From: Staphylococcus capitis subsp. capitis
GTDB lineage: Bacteria > Bacillota > Bacilli > Staphylococcales > Staphylococcaceae
Direction: 5' to 3'
Assembly: GCF_040739495.1 (NCBI RefSeq)
Contig: NZ_CP145263.1
Coordinates: 2,108,001-2,172,000, forward strand
Length of the DNA stretch: 64,000 nucleotides
Within the stretch, counting starts at the first letter, position 1, and each line of letters starts with the position of its first letter. Below are positions 25,113-35,394 of this stretch, piece after piece. The translations under genes were made by a program, and so were the position numbers. Under the pieces are notes generated by a model, which saw nothing but the letters and a program-made list of their open reading frames with translations, had not been told where the DNA came from and did no database searches.

Positions 25113-25571
25113 ATGACAAAAACTAAGGAGTTCATTAATGACTATTTGCTCATATGTAAAAATATAAGAAATTATAAATTGCGAGAATTTGAAGAGACAT
25201 TGAATATACAAGAAGGATTATTTGATTCAAATCTGAAATGTCCTTTGGCTTACACAACAATTGGAGAAGAAGAAAATATTGAAGTTCAAGTCACTTTAGA
25301 CCTTGAAAATACGAGAATAGTTAGAGAAGTAATATTTCGGTTTGATGAGCACAAACAATGTAAGAAAATACAAACTAATGTTTTTAAAAATACAAAAGAA
25401 GTTGTTGATTCCACTTCACATATTCACTTTGATGAATTAGTCAATGTAGATGAAAAATCAGTGTATGAAATTTTGAGAAGAATTTCATACACTGATTTTT
25501 CAGAGGACATTTTGAACAATAATCACATTCATTATGATTTAAAGTCTCTCTTAAGTCCATACTTATTATGA
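25113..25571 (+). CDS. Hypothetical cytoplasmic protein (152 aa)
   Basis: I do not recognise this protein. The 152 residues are soluble, with many charged residues, an N-terminal helix (KEFINDYLLICKNIRNYKLR) and a central beta-rich part (IEVQVTLDLENTRIVREVIF). ATG 25113 follows AAGGTG. No catalytic motif stands out. It directly follows the 34-residue membrane peptide and may be its regulator or partner. It ends in SLLSPYLL. Confidence 0.6.
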   Translation: MTKTKEFINDYLLICKNIRNYKLREFEETLNIQEGLFDSNLKCPLAYTTIGEEENIEVQVTLDLENTRIVREVIFRFDEHKQCKKIQTNVFKNTKEVVDSTSHIHFDELVNVDEKSVYEILRRISYTDFSEDILNNNHIHYDLKSLLSPYLL

Positions 25572-25645
25572 CGATAGGCATATCTTTTAAAATCTAATCG
25601 TTTATTATTTGGACAAATGTATTCATTATTAATTTCGTCATATTC

Positions 25646-26094
25646 CTAATTTTGTGTATTAAAGATGTCAACTTTATATTTTATATTTTTATTTTTAAGA
25701 AACATGCCGTAGGTTATAAGCGGTGTTCGATTAAAATCATCTATAATTGCCATATAATTGGGTTCACTGCCATAACCAGTATCCACTACAATATATTCAG
25801 ACAAGTAACCGTAGGCCTTTTGAATTAAATTTAAGAAAATAATTGATGAATTTAGTTCATTTGAAGTACCAAATAAGCTATTTAGATATTTTATTTCACT
25901 TTCCAATCAACTAGAACTTATAAACACCTCTTTATATCTTCAATAGAAATAATCATGGGAGCTATTTGCTTTTTTAATAAGTAAGAATTATTAAATATCA
26001 AAGAGGAACTCAAAAATTTTTCTAAATTACTTTCAATTACCTTTGAGGAGATATTACTTGGAAGTAAACATAACTTGGTTATATTCAACTTCAT
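25646..26094 (-). pseudogene. Broken hypothetical gene
   Basis: From ATG 26094 one frame gives MKLNITKLCLLPSNISSKVI to a stop at 25918; a second frame then continues with YLNSLFGTSNELNSSIIFLN to 25646. The two look like successive parts of one protein of about 145 residues, broken by a frameshift and stop near 25910. The family is not recognised. Confidence 0.5.
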
Positions 26095-26362
26095 TTTGCG
26101 ACCTTCAATATTTAATTTTCAATGTACATATTTATCTACAATTAAGTAGAGTTGGGTTAATTGATGTTGCTGACTAATTAAATATTCACAGAATATAGTA
26201 ATTAAGACAAAAAATTAAACCCTTAACTATTCTCAAAGTTAAGGGTCTAGACACAGCGAACGTTAATATAAAAGTCTTCTTGAGACTATTTAACTCAGAT
26301 ATGGACTTCCATATCCTCTTTAGCATCGGTTTTCTAACAGTATATAATCAATTATAAACGAA
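26095..26362. other. Gap before the yfcC gene end
   Basis: AT-rich sequence with a terminator-like hairpin at 26219-26246 (ACCCTTAACT with AGTTAAGGGT). No gene is supported. Confidence 0.5.
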
Positions 26363-27928
26363 TTAAGAATATATTAAAACTTGTGTAATTAGTAAGCCAC
26401 CACCAAATATTAAAACAAACGCGACAACAGGCCATACGAAACGTAACCAGTGTGAGTAGCGCATGTTTAACATTTGAAGTGTTGCCATTACAAGTCCAGT
26501 AGGCGCTAAGAACAACATTGCATACTGACCGAATTGATATGTTGTAACAATAACAAATCTTGGTATACCTACTGTATCAGCTAATGGCGCAAAGATAGGC
26601 ATAGATAGTAGTGCTAATCCTGATGATGATGGCACGATAAATCCTAAACAGAAAAAGATAAAGAGCAGAACAATGATAAATAAAGGCCCACTCATATGTT
26701 GCACGATAGATGATGAAAAGTGCAAGATTGTGTCAGAAATCATTCCTTTATTCAATACTAAGTTAATTCCTCGAGCTAAACCAATGATTAAAGATACACC
26801 TACTAAACTTGAAGCGCCATTAACGAATGCATCTACAGTACCTTTTTCACCTAAACCATATTGTCCTGTCCCAGCAATAAACATGATGACAATGGTAAAG
26901 ATTAAGAATGCAGATGCCATGACTGGGAACCACCATCCTTGTGTCATGACGCCCCAAACCATAATAGGGAACGGTAAGACGAAAAGCGTAAGAATAATCT
27001 TTTTACGTAATGTAAACTCAGAAGAACCGTCTTCATGGAGCACAGACCATTGTTTTTCAAATGCTACTTTGTCTTCATAAGAATAAGAGGATTTAGGATC
27101 TTTTTTAATTTTTTTACAATACCAGAACAAATAACTAATAACAAATATGGCACCGATGATACAAGCGCCTATTCTCCAATAAAGACCATCAGTAAAAGTT
27201 ATTCCTGCTGCATTAGAAGCAATGACGACTGAGAATGGGTTGATTGTTGAGAATGTACTGCCCACAGAGCTTGCTAAGAAAATTGCACCGACAGAGACAA
27301 TAGAATCATATCCGAGCGCAATAAATATTGGAACGAGTACAGGATAGAACGCTACAGCTTCCTCTTCAATGCCACATAGTGTTCCACCCAGAATCATTAA
27401 AATTGCTACGAACATAATCAACATAAATTCATGACCTTTGGTTTTTTGAGTAAGTGCTAACAACCCTGATTCAAAGGACCCACTCGCTTGAACAATACCA
27501 ATCAGTCCACCTAGAACAAGTATAAAGACCATAATATCGACGGCTTCGATGGTTCCTTTAACCATGCTGCTGGTAATTTGATCAAGACCAGCTGGATGTT
27601 GTTTTAGACGTTCGTAAGTATTAGGAATTGAAACGGATTTATTAATTGCACCAGATTTAAATTGTTCTATTTTGATTTTAACTCCTAATCGATCAAGCTC
27701 CTTTTGTGTTCCAGGAACTTTTTTTACCTGATGATGAGGATTGACAATTTTTAATTCTTGGGATGAAGGTTCATATGAAAGTTTTGAATATGCACCCGCG
27801 GGGATTATCCAAGTTGCTATAACTGCGACAACTGTTAGGATAAAAAGAATCATAAATGCACCTGGCATTCTAAAGTTAAAACGTTTTTTCTTTTTATTAT
27901 CATTGGTCGCTTGTTCCAACGGTTTCAT
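26363..27928 (-). CDS. YfcC family permease (AitC/C4-type), arc-linked
   Basis: The 521 residues form a multi-span transporter of the YfcC family, with about twelve helices after a polar N-terminus (NDNKKKKRFNFRMPGAFMI). An extracellular insert of about 90 residues (SYEPSSQELKIVNPHHQ onwards) follows the first helix. Signature stretches include SSVGSTFSTINPFSVVIASN and VPSSSGLALLSMPI. These proteins often sit with arginine deiminase genes and may carry arginine, ornithine or related amino acids; the substrate is not proven. ATG 27928 abuts AAGGAG; TTG 27919 would have better spacing. A terminator separates it from arcC. Confidence 0.82.
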   Translation of the reverse strand: MKPLEQATNDNKKKKRFNFRMPGAFMILFILTVVAVIATWIIPAGAYSKLSYEPSSQELKIVNPHHQVKKVPGTQKELDRLGVKIKIEQFKSGAINKSVSIPNTYERLKQHPAGLDQITSSMVKGTIEAVDIMVFILVLGGLIGIVQASGSFESGLLALTQKTKGHEFMLIMFVAILMILGGTLCGIEEEAVAFYPVLVPIFIALGYDSIVSVGAIFLASSVGSTFSTINPFSVVIASNAAGITFTDGLYWRIGACIIGAIFVISYLFWYCKKIKKDPKSSYSYEDKVAFEKQWSVLHEDGSSEFTLRKKIILTLFVLPFPIMVWGVMTQGWWFPVMASAFLIFTIVIMFIAGTGQYGLGEKGTVDAFVNGASSLVGVSLIIGLARGINLVLNKGMISDTILHFSSSIVQHMSGPLFIIVLLFIFFCLGFIVPSSSGLALLSMPIFAPLADTVGIPRFVIVTTYQFGQYAMLFLAPTGLVMATLQMLNMRYSHWLRFVWPVVAFVLIFGGGLLITQVLIYS

Positions 27929-27984
27929 CTCCTTCGATAGTTAACTTATAATGTTAGAAGGTATCAAATTAATAAATAAAAGAA

Positions 27985-28014
27985 CAAAAGAGCCTAGGGT
28001 TATAGGCTCTTTTG
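27985..28014. terminator. Terminator after arcC
   Basis: CAAAAGAGCCTA and TAGGCTCTTTTG form a near-perfect hairpin between arcC and the YfcC gene, so the permease is either expressed by read-through or separately. Confidence 0.78.
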
Positions 28015-28048
28015 TTTATAAAGGTAATTGAACTAAAGTATTATAATT

Positions 28049-28978
28049 TCAATTCTTAATTAATGTTCCTATTTTACCGTCTAAAGCGTCCCCTAAGCCT
28101 GCTAGAGATGTAATCAAAACACTGCCTTTAGTATTTTTTTCAAGAAATTGAAGTGCAGCTTCAACTTTTGGAAGCATACTTCCTTTAGCAAATTGACCAT
28201 CAGATATATGTTTTTTCATTTCATCCACAGATACTTCACCAAGACCTTTTTGGTTTTCTTTTCCATAGTTAATGTAAACATGATCTACAGCAGTTAATAT
28301 GATTAATTGATCAGATTGTAAATGTGCTGCTAATAAAGCGCTCGTTTTATCTTTATCAATAACTGCATCAACACCTTTATAAACTTCATTTTCCTTAATC
28401 ACTGGAACTCCACCACCGCCGGCAGCGATAACTAGTGTTCCATGCGTGATTAATGTTTCTATACTATCTAACTCGACTATATTTATAGGTTGTGGGGAAG
28501 GGACAACGCGACGATAGCCACGTCCAGCATCTTCTACAAAAGTATAACCTTTTTCTTTCGTGGTTTTATCAGCCTGCTCTTTTGTATAAAATAATCCAAT
28601 TGGTTTAGTAGGGTTATTGAAAGCAGAATCATCGCTTGCAACTTGAACTTGTGTTACTAGCGTAACAACTTGTTTATCTATGCCCATTGAATGAAGTTCG
28701 TTTTGTAAACTTTCTTGCATTTGATAGCCAATATAAGCTTGGCTCATAGCTCCACATTCAGGGAAAGGAAAAGGAGGACCTTGTTTGTGTTCCGCCGCAT
28801 AATTTAAACCTAAGTTAATACTTCCAACTTGTGGGCCATTACCATGACTAATTACAATTTCGTATCCTTTATTGATTAAACTTACTAGAGATTTAGCTGT
28901 ACTTTTTAATAAATCTAATTGTTCTTTAGGTGATTGCCCTAAAGCGTTACCACCCAAAGCTACGACGATTTTAGACAT
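28049..28978 (-). CDS. arcC: Carbamate kinase ArcC
   Basis: The 309-residue enzyme transfers phosphate from carbamoyl phosphate to ADP, giving ATP, ammonia and CO2: the last step of the arginine deiminase pathway. Motifs are [22 protein letters not shown], and [10 protein letters not shown] with the lysine-rich [15 protein letters not shown]. Length is normal. It follows arcB by about 20 bases with AAGGAGG upstream. Confidence 0.96.
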   Translation of the reverse strand: MSKIVVALGGNALGQSPKEQLDLLKSTAKSLVSLINKGYEIVISHGNGPQVGSINLGLNYAAEHKQGPPFPFPECGAMSQAYIGYQMQESLQNELHSMGIDKQVVTLVTQVQVASDDSAFNNPTKPIGLFYTKEQADKTTKEKGYTFVEDAGRGYRRVVPSPQPINIVELDSIETLITHGTLVIAAGGGGVPVIKENEVYKGVDAVIDKDKTSALLAAHLQSDQLIILTAVDHVYINYGKENQKGLGEVSVDEMKKHISDGQFAKGSMLPKVEAALQFLEKNTKGSVLITSLAGLGDALDGKIGTLIKN

Positions 28979-28997
28979 ATTTATATCCTCCTTTCAT

Positions 28998-29996
28998 TTA
29001 TTCTCCTAATGTTGCTACCATGACTGCTTTTATTGTATGAGCTCTATTCTCTGCCTCTTGGAAAACAACTGATTGTTCACTTTCAAATACTTCATTTGTT
29101 ACTTCCATTTCATTTAATCCATACTTCTCTTGAATCTGTTTACCGATTTTTGTTTCAGTATCATGGAATGATGGTAGACAATGTTCAAAAATAGTATCTG
29201 GGTTTCCTGTTTTTTTCATTAATTCTTTAGTTACACGGTATGGTTCTAACAGTTTAATACGTTTTTCCCAAACTTCATCAGGTTCACCCATAGATACCCA
29301 AACATCTGTATAAATTACATCAGATCCTTTGACTCCTTCATCGATATCATCAGTTACAAGGATTTTACCACCATTTTTCTCAGCTATATTATTACAACGG
29401 TTTAATAACTCGTCAGTTGGATTTAGTTCTTTGGGACATACGAGATGGAAGGTCATGCCCATAATTGCTGCTCCTTGCATTAAGGCATTTGCAACATTAT
29501 TACGTCCATCTCCAACGTATGTGAAATTAATTTCATTATATGGTTTCTTTAATACTTCTTTAGCTGTTAAAAAGTCAGCAAGTACTTGTGTTGGATGATC
29601 TTCGTCAGTTAAACCATTCCATACCGGTACGCCAGAATATTTTGCCAAGTCTTCAACTACTCGTTGTGAAAATCCGCGATATTCTATGCCATCATACATT
29701 CCGCCTAAAACACGAGCAGTATCTTTGGCAGACTCTTTTTTACCCATTTGAGAACCTGTTGGTCCAAGATATGTTACATGTGCACCTTGATCATAAGCCG
29801 CTGTTTCAAATGCACATCGAGTACGCGTTGAATCTTTTTCAAAAAGTAGAGCGATATTTTTACCTTTCATTTTTTGTTGTTCTATTCCTGCATATTTTGC
29901 ACGTTTAAGATCTTCAGATAAGTTAAGTAAAAATTCCATTTCTTTTTGTGTGAAGTCTAGCAAAGTTAAAAAGTTTCTATTTCTTAAATTTTTCAT
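28998..29996 (-). CDS. arcB: Catabolic ornithine carbamoyltransferase ArcB
   Basis: The 332-residue enzyme phosphorolyses citrulline to ornithine and carbamoyl phosphate. STRTRCAFE binds carbamoyl phosphate, [14 protein letters not shown] and EHCLPSFHD complete the active site. ATG 29996 (MKNLRNRNF) is chosen because AAGGAG lies at the right distance; ATG 30017 is upstream of that site and would add seven residues. It lies seven bases beyond the arcR stop if counted from the longer start, so the genes are one operon. Confidence 0.95.
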   Translation of the reverse strand: MKNLRNRNFLTLLDFTQKEMEFLLNLSEDLKRAKYAGIEQQKMKGKNIALLFEKDSTRTRCAFETAAYDQGAHVTYLGPTGSQMGKKESAKDTARVLGGMYDGIEYRGFSQRVVEDLAKYSGVPVWNGLTDEDHPTQVLADFLTAKEVLKKPYNEINFTYVGDGRNNVANALMQGAAIMGMTFHLVCPKELNPTDELLNRCNNIAEKNGGKILVTDDIDEGVKGSDVIYTDVWVSMGEPDEVWEKRIKLLEPYRVTKELMKKTGNPDTIFEHCLPSFHDTETKIGKQIQEKYGLNEMEVTNEVFESEQSVVFQEAENRAHTIKAVMVATLGE

Positions 29997-30024
29997 TTTA
30001 AATATCTCCTTTTTCATTAATTTT

Positions 30025-30714
30025 TTATTTTTTAATAATCCAATTTCTTTTATCTTGGTATATAATGTTTTCTGTTTTTAATTCTCTGATTATTTCACCA
30101 GTAGTTTTTCTGTTAAGTCCAGATAAATTACTTATTAATTGAACAGTCATAATTTGTTTTAATTCATAGAATTCTCCATTATCATCCCCAATTGAACAGC
30201 ATAAAATTTGTAGTATTCTTTCAATTCTTTCTTTAGCTGAATTAGCTCTTAACGCCATAATATATTCTACTTGAAATTGAATAGTCTCATTAAGCTTCTT
30301 GAAGAGACTTTCAAATATTTCTTTATGTTTTCTACATAAATACTCAAGTAAATCTTTCGGTAAAGTTATAATTTTACAGTCTGTTAAAGCTGTACATACT
30401 TCATAAGGTGCAAGGGTTTCATAAAATATGAGGTTCATTGGAAATATATTTTCATCTTTACTTAATCTTAAATAATTATCGCCAGTAATATTAGAAGATT
30501 CATGTAAAATACAACCATTGACTAAAAAGTATACAAATTTTATTTGATTAGTTGAATGATATATGACTTGTCCTTTTTTATATTGACAAAGTGTTAAGTC
30601 CTCCTTATAAGGTCTAATAATACTAACAGGAATATTTAAGTATGATGCTAATTGTTTAAGATTATTATCAAATTCATATTCTGAATTTTTAATATAAATA
30701 TTTTCTTCATACAT
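30025..30714 (-). CDS. arcR: Crp/Fnr-family regulator ArcR
   Basis: The 229 residues comprise an N-terminal cyclic-nucleotide-fold domain ([20 protein letters not shown]) and a C-terminal winged helix ([20 protein letters not shown]). No iron-sulfur cysteine cluster is present. Staphylococcal ArcR activates arc genes under anaerobic conditions by binding TGTGA-N6-TCACA, and such a box lies before arcA at 33559. Placement between arcD and arcB follows the mobile-element type of arc cluster rather than the native S. aureus order. Confidence 0.9.
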   Translation of the reverse strand: MYEENIYIKNSEYEFDNNLKQLASYLNIPVSIIRPYKEDLTLCQYKKGQVIYHSTNQIKFVYFLVNGCILHESSNITGDNYLRLSKDENIFPMNLIFYETLAPYEVCTALTDCKIITLPKDLLEYLCRKHKEIFESLFKKLNETIQFQVEYIMALRANSAKERIERILQILCCSIGDDNGEFYELKQIMTVQLISNLSGLNRKTTGEIIRELKTENIIYQDKRNWIIKK

Positions 30715-30755
30715 AACTATAAACCCCTTAAAAATTACTTAGTTTAAATCATAAC

Positions 30756-32177
30756 TTAAAATACAGAAATATTACCTGTAATCAAACGAATTATTCCCAT
30801 TATTGCAAGTACAATGATGAATATGAATAACGTATAATCCAATTTTGTCAAATGTTTGTTATTATCCCTTTGTACGTAGCTGTATACGAGTAATCCAGGT
30901 ATATATAACAACATTGTTAATAGTAAATAATCTAATCCAGCTGCATAAACCAACCAAATTGTGTAAATAGATGCAATAATTCCTATTATCCATTGTTTTA
31001 AACTAGCTTTAGATTTATTTTGAATAGTATATTTAACCTGGTAAAAAGCACTGAGTGTATATGGAATTAAGATTGCACTTGATGCAAGTGAAAACGCAAA
31101 CTGATAGGCACTATCTGTAAACAACATACTAATTAAAAATAACTGAACTAATATATTAGTAATAATTAAAGCGTTGACCGGAGCTTTATTCTTATTTTCT
31201 TTAGCAAACCATTTCGGGAAAAGTCCATCTTTAGCTACAATGAATGGTAATTCACCAGCTAGTAATGTCCATCCTAACCAAGCTCCTAAAACAGAGATAA
31301 TTAAGCCTATATTAACTAACACTGAACCCCAATGACCTACAATATGTTCTAATACTTGTGCCATTGATGGATTAGCAAGTTTTGAAATTTGGTTCTGCTG
31401 AATGACACCTTGGGCTAGTACAGTCATTAAGAAATAAATGACTAGTACAGAAATCAAACCAATAACGGTAGCAGTTCCTACATCCTTTTTAGACTTTGCA
31501 CGTCCAGAAAAGACAACGGCTCCTTCAATCCCTGTGAATACCCATACAGTTACTAACATAGTACTTTTTACTTGTGCCATTGTATCTCCCCAACTAAAAA
31601 CGCCAACACTTCCACTAGTCATACCATAAAAACCGGATTTAAAAGTACTGAAGTTGAATACAACTATCATGCATATAATAACTAGAAATATAGGTATTAA
31701 TTTAGCTACTGTAACAATACTATTTATAAACGCTGCAGTTTCTACACCTCTAAGTATTAAAAAATGTACGCCCCATAATAAAATTGATGCTACGATAATA
31801 CTTGGAAGTGTGTTACCTCCTTTAAATATAGGGAAAAAGTTACCCACGGCTGACATTAATAGGGTTGCATAAGCCACGTTACCTAGAAATGCTGCAAACC
31901 AATAACCCCAAGCACTTGAGAAACCAATAAAATCTCCAAATCCTGTTTGAGCATAACTATAAATTCCACCATCAAGATCTGGTCGCTCATTAGTTAAATT
32001 TTGAAATACGAAAGCAAGAGAAATCATACCGATAGCAGTTATTATCCAACCTATAATTATTGCAAGGCCACCAGCTTGACCGCCCATATCTGAGATGATA
32101 TTGAATGCACCACCACCAATCATAGATCCTATGACTAAACCAATTAAGGAAGTTTTACCTAATTTATTTTCATCCAT
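30756..32177 (-). CDS. arcD: Arginine/ornithine antiporter ArcD
   Basis: The 473-residue APC-superfamily transporter takes up arginine in exchange for ornithine without energy cost. Twelve or so helices start with KTSLIGLVIGSMIGGGAFNI, and GIEGAVVFSGRAKSKKDVG is the family loop. It is closely related in layout to the HdcC antiporter at 36344. A 13-base-pair stem-loop separates it from arcA, which probably sets the level of the downstream genes. Confidence 0.93.
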   Translation of the reverse strand: MDENKLGKTSLIGLVIGSMIGGGAFNIISDMGGQAGGLAIIIGWIITAIGMISLAFVFQNLTNERPDLDGGIYSYAQTGFGDFIGFSSAWGYWFAAFLGNVAYATLLMSAVGNFFPIFKGGNTLPSIIVASILLWGVHFLILRGVETAAFINSIVTVAKLIPIFLVIICMIVVFNFSTFKSGFYGMTSGSVGVFSWGDTMAQVKSTMLVTVWVFTGIEGAVVFSGRAKSKKDVGTATVIGLISVLVIYFLMTVLAQGVIQQNQISKLANPSMAQVLEHIVGHWGSVLVNIGLIISVLGAWLGWTLLAGELPFIVAKDGLFPKWFAKENKNKAPVNALIITNILVQLFLISMLFTDSAYQFAFSLASSAILIPYTLSAFYQVKYTIQNKSKASLKQWIIGIIASIYTIWLVYAAGLDYLLLTMLLYIPGLLVYSYVQRDNNKHLTKLDYTLFIFIIVLAIMGIIRLITGNISVF

Positions 32178-32196
32178 ATTAATCTCCCCTAATAAG

Positions 32197-32254
32197 GGTA
32201 GTAAAAATCTTGCTATTTAACTTAAAGATCGAATTACTTGTGATTTTTACTACC
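32197..32254 (-). promoter_or_regulatory. Intercistronic stem-loop between arcA and arcD
   Basis: GGTAGTAAAAATC and GATTTTTACTACC pair perfectly around a 32-base loop. It could be an attenuator or an mRNA-stabilising hairpin that keeps ArcA levels high. Confidence 0.65.
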
Positions 32255-32262
32255 TTACTAAT

Positions 32263-33498
32263 TTAAATATCCTCTCTAAATAATGGTTGACTCATACATC
32301 TTGGACCTCCGCGTCCACGTACAAGTTCACTACCGGTAATTTCAATTACTTTAATTCCTTTGTCGCGTAAAAGTTGGTTTGATACATAGTTGCGATCGTA
32401 TGTCACTACTACCCCTGGACGAATACATAATGTGTTTGAACCATCATTCCATTGTTCGCGTGCTCCATCAATCACGTCACCATTACCTGTTGGTATAAAG
32501 TCGACTTTTTCTACTTCTAAAACTTCAGAAAGTGTTTCACGTAACTTGCTAGAACGAGTAATTTTTATATCGTCCTTACCATCATTTTGTTCTATGGTAA
32601 ATATATTCATGTTATTTTCTTCTTTAAATATTGCTGCATGTACTGTAAACTTATCGTAGTCAATCATAGTTAGTACTGTATCTAGATGCATAAATGTACG
32701 TGTATTAGGTATTTCAATAGCTACGATTTTTTTAAAACTTGTGTTTGCATCTTTGAAAATATTACGTGCTAACTTTTCTATTGCTTGAGCTGATGTACGT
32801 TCTGATATACCAATAGCTAAAACATCTTCCGATAATACTAATTCATCTCCACCTTCAATATTAAATGGTGAGTTACGATCTAACCATACTGGTACATCTT
32901 TATCTTTAAATCTTGGATGATGTTTCAGTATATATGTCATAAAAATAGATTCTCTACGTCGTGCTCTCCAATACATTCTGTTAATTGTCATTCCTCTACC
33001 AATTGAAGCTTGGGGATCTCTTGTAAAATAAAGGTTGGGCATTGGATCTAAGTAAAATGGATATCTATCATCCATATACTCTACTAAATGAGTTGTTTCA
33101 AGTTGAATTTCTTCTTTACGTACGCCAGCCATGATTTTATTTACAAGTTCTTGGTCAGATAACTTTGAAAAGAATTCTTTAATTTCAGTTTCATGACCTA
33201 ATATTGTCTTTTTAGATTCTGTTAATATGTCGTTTATGAAGTTCTCGCGTACTTCTGGCTCAGTAATAGATTCTGCTGCAAGTTTTTCTAAATAAACTAC
33301 TTCGATTCCTTCATCTCTCAAAGTTTGAGCAAATTTGTCATGCTCTTCTTGTGCAACTTTTAAGTAGGGAATATCATCAAATAATAAACCACTTAAATGA
33401 TCTGGTACTAAATTTTCTAATTCTTTTCCTGGTCTTTTTAACAACACAGTTTTCAATTTGCCTATTTCACTATTTACTTGAATGGGTCCTTGTACCAT
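32263..33498 (-). CDS. arcA: Arginine deiminase ArcA
   Basis: The 411-residue enzyme hydrolyses arginine to citrulline and ammonia. [22 protein letters not shown] and the catalytic cysteine in [12 protein letters not shown] are present. ATG 33498 ([10 protein letters not shown]) follows AAGGAGG and matches the family start; an upstream frame to 33573 runs through the promoter and is not real. It is the first enzyme gene of the arc operon, with a CRP/FNR-type box 60 bases upstream. Confidence 0.97.
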   Translation of the reverse strand: MVQGPIQVNSEIGKLKTVLLKRPGKELENLVPDHLSGLLFDDIPYLKVAQEEHDKFAQTLRDEGIEVVYLEKLAAESITEPEVRENFINDILTESKKTILGHETEIKEFFSKLSDQELVNKIMAGVRKEEIQLETTHLVEYMDDRYPFYLDPMPNLYFTRDPQASIGRGMTINRMYWRARRRESIFMTYILKHHPRFKDKDVPVWLDRNSPFNIEGGDELVLSEDVLAIGISERTSAQAIEKLARNIFKDANTSFKKIVAIEIPNTRTFMHLDTVLTMIDYDKFTVHAAIFKEENNMNIFTIEQNDGKDDIKITRSSKLRETLSEVLEVEKVDFIPTGNGDVIDGAREQWNDGSNTLCIRPGVVVTYDRNYVSNQLLRDKGIKVIEITGSELVRGRGGPRCMSQPLFREDI

Positions 33499-33558
33499 AT
33501 TCAATTTCCTCCTTTGCTTTATTACATTTATATTATAAAGCGTTTTCAAAAAACATAA

Positions 33559-33574
33559 TGTGATTTTATTCACA
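33559..33574. promoter_or_regulatory. CRP/FNR-type box, probable ArcR site
   Basis: TGTGATTTTATTCACA is an exact TGTGA-N6-TCACA palindrome, 60 bases before the arcA start. This is the motif known for ArcR control of staphylococcal arc genes. AT-rich TGAATAAT-like boxes nearby (33655 region) could be ArgR sites. Confidence 0.85.
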
Positions 33575-33744
33575 ATAATTACTAGAGTGTTTTCACATAT
33601 ATAGATTTATTCAATTCAAAATTTTGTATAAATATGTATTTTGTGCTATATAATAGTGAATAATTTAAAAAAATATTGTTAAAACCTTATCTTATTCATA
33701 CAAAAAAATTTTTTATCCATTTTTTTGTATTAGTAATCATTTAA

Positions 33745-34194
33745 TTATGAAGGGAATAATTGATAACAAACAAATTCTGCCATTTCATTAGAAGAAGTCA
33801 AAATCATTAAAGTATCATTACCTCCAATAGTTCCTAGTATTTCTTTCATTTGTAATTGATCTATGTAATAACTTATACTTTGAGCAAATCCAGGAGCTGT
33901 TTTTATTAAGACATAGTTACTTAACGTTGTGAATTCAATAATTTCATCACTAAATATCTCTAATTGCTTTTTTGCACTTAATTGTTTTTTTTGATTTATT
34001 TTTTTGTAAATATACTTTTTATTTTCAACAGGGATTTTGTAAATTTCTAATTCTTGTAAATCACGAGAAATAGTTGTCAAGCTATAGTAAACTCCAAAAT
34101 GTTTTGCCATGTAGTCCACTATTTGTTGTTTTTTATTAAATTGATTTTGTTGTATAACAGTTAGTATGATACTTAAACGTTTTTCTTTTTTCAT
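33745..34194 (-). CDS. argR: Arginine repressor/activator ArgR
   Basis: The 149-residue protein has an N-terminal winged helix (NKKQQIVDYMAKHFG, TISRDLQELEIYKIP) and a C-terminal oligomerisation and arginine-binding domain (GTIGGNDTLMIL). It should sense arginine and control the adjacent arc genes. It reads in the same direction, with about 250 bases between its stop and the arcA start, so it may have its own promoter. One of several ArgR paralogues expected in staphylococci. Confidence 0.9.
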   Translation of the reverse strand: MKKEKRLSIILTVIQQNQFNKKQQIVDYMAKHFGVYYSLTTISRDLQELEIYKIPVENKKYIYKKINQKKQLSAKKQLEIFSDEIIEFTTLSNYVLIKTAPGFAQSISYYIDQLQMKEILGTIGGNDTLMILTSSNEMAEFVCYQLFPS

Positions 34195-34265
34195 TTTTAA
34201 CTCCGATATTAATTTTGATTAAAAAAGCTTATAAAGTGCGACTTTATAATCTTTTTAAAATATAA

Positions 34266-35177
34266 TTAATTAATTTGTTTGGAATAAAATTGCTTTGTAA
34301 ATGAAATGTTTAACCATTTATCAAAGTTATTAAAGTCTTTATTAATTATTTCTATAACTTCATTTCTATATTTGTCTGTTTGTTTTATTGTTTGGATTTT
34401 AGAAGTGTTATCAACTATATTCTGTAAATCTATATATATCATTTGACCAATTTTAGTTATCCTTAAATCTTCCTCTTTTATATAATATTTAGCATTCATT
34501 TCTTTAATAGTTTCATGAAGATTATATTGAATTTCATCTGAAGCAGACATTGATATAATTTCTTTGAAATTATTAAATAATAAGCGAATAGGCATAAAGA
34601 TGAGAATAACACCAGCCATTAAAACTAGCACAGGGTCTATATATGGAATAAACCAGCTAAAAGAAGTGCACTTGACAACAAAAATTATAGCAAAACCTAT
34701 AATAAGTTCAAAACTAACACAAGTATCTAATAGCCATTGAAGTTTTTCAGTGTAAATTAAATCAGATTTATTTTTAAACAAAATTAGATAGATTAATCCA
34801 CAACCTAAAAAAGAAAAGATTCCGTACCCTAAACCAATATTCGCATTTATTATACGTCCATTGTTTAAAATAGCATTTGCTGAAGATATCAAAGATAAAA
34901 TACATAATAATAATATAGATGAATTGAAAACAATAGTTAATGGTTGAAAAATATATTTGCCAAATGGAAATGAGTCTCGGTTAGGTTTTTTTATCATATA
35001 CGATGTAAATAATGACAATGATGAAATAACCAAACTAATAACTGAGTATAATCCATCTAATAAAACCATATCACTATTAGAAATAATTCATAAAAATATC
35101 CCAGATACTGAAAAAAGTAATGATCCAATTGTGGATATAACTAATATCCTACTTACTTTATTATTTAAATAATTCAT
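34266..35177 (-). pseudogene. Cation diffusion facilitator transporter with an in-frame stop
   Basis: From ATG 35177, behind AAGGTG, the frame reads MNYLNNKVSRILVISTIGSL and meets TGA as codon 30 (35090-35088). It then continues in the same frame through SDMVLLDGLYSVISLVISSL and KKPNRDSFPFGKYIFQPL, the CDF core, to a stop at 34266. The whole would be about 303 residues, a zinc/iron-type CDF exporter. A single nonsense change has disabled it unless translation restarts at ATG 35069. It lies between argR and the divergent hdcA. Confidence 0.78.
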
Positions 35178-35394
35178 TTAAATTTCACCTTCTAACAAGA
35201 GAAACTTACCGTTTAAATCTAAAATAATGATATCACAAACAAGTTAACAAAAGGTATTTAAGTTTATTTGAATTTAAATTTGTTTTATGTGTTTTTACTT
35301 GAAATATTTAATATTAGTGATACCGTTTAAATTGTAAAATGTACTGAAGCCAATAGCGAAAATTTTTAAGTCTTATCTAAAAGAAGGGTTAGTT

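Noticed and set aside
33499-33573. N-terminal extension of arcA
   Set aside because: It would translate the promoter and CRP/FNR box; the AAGGAGG site and family alignment place the start at 33498.
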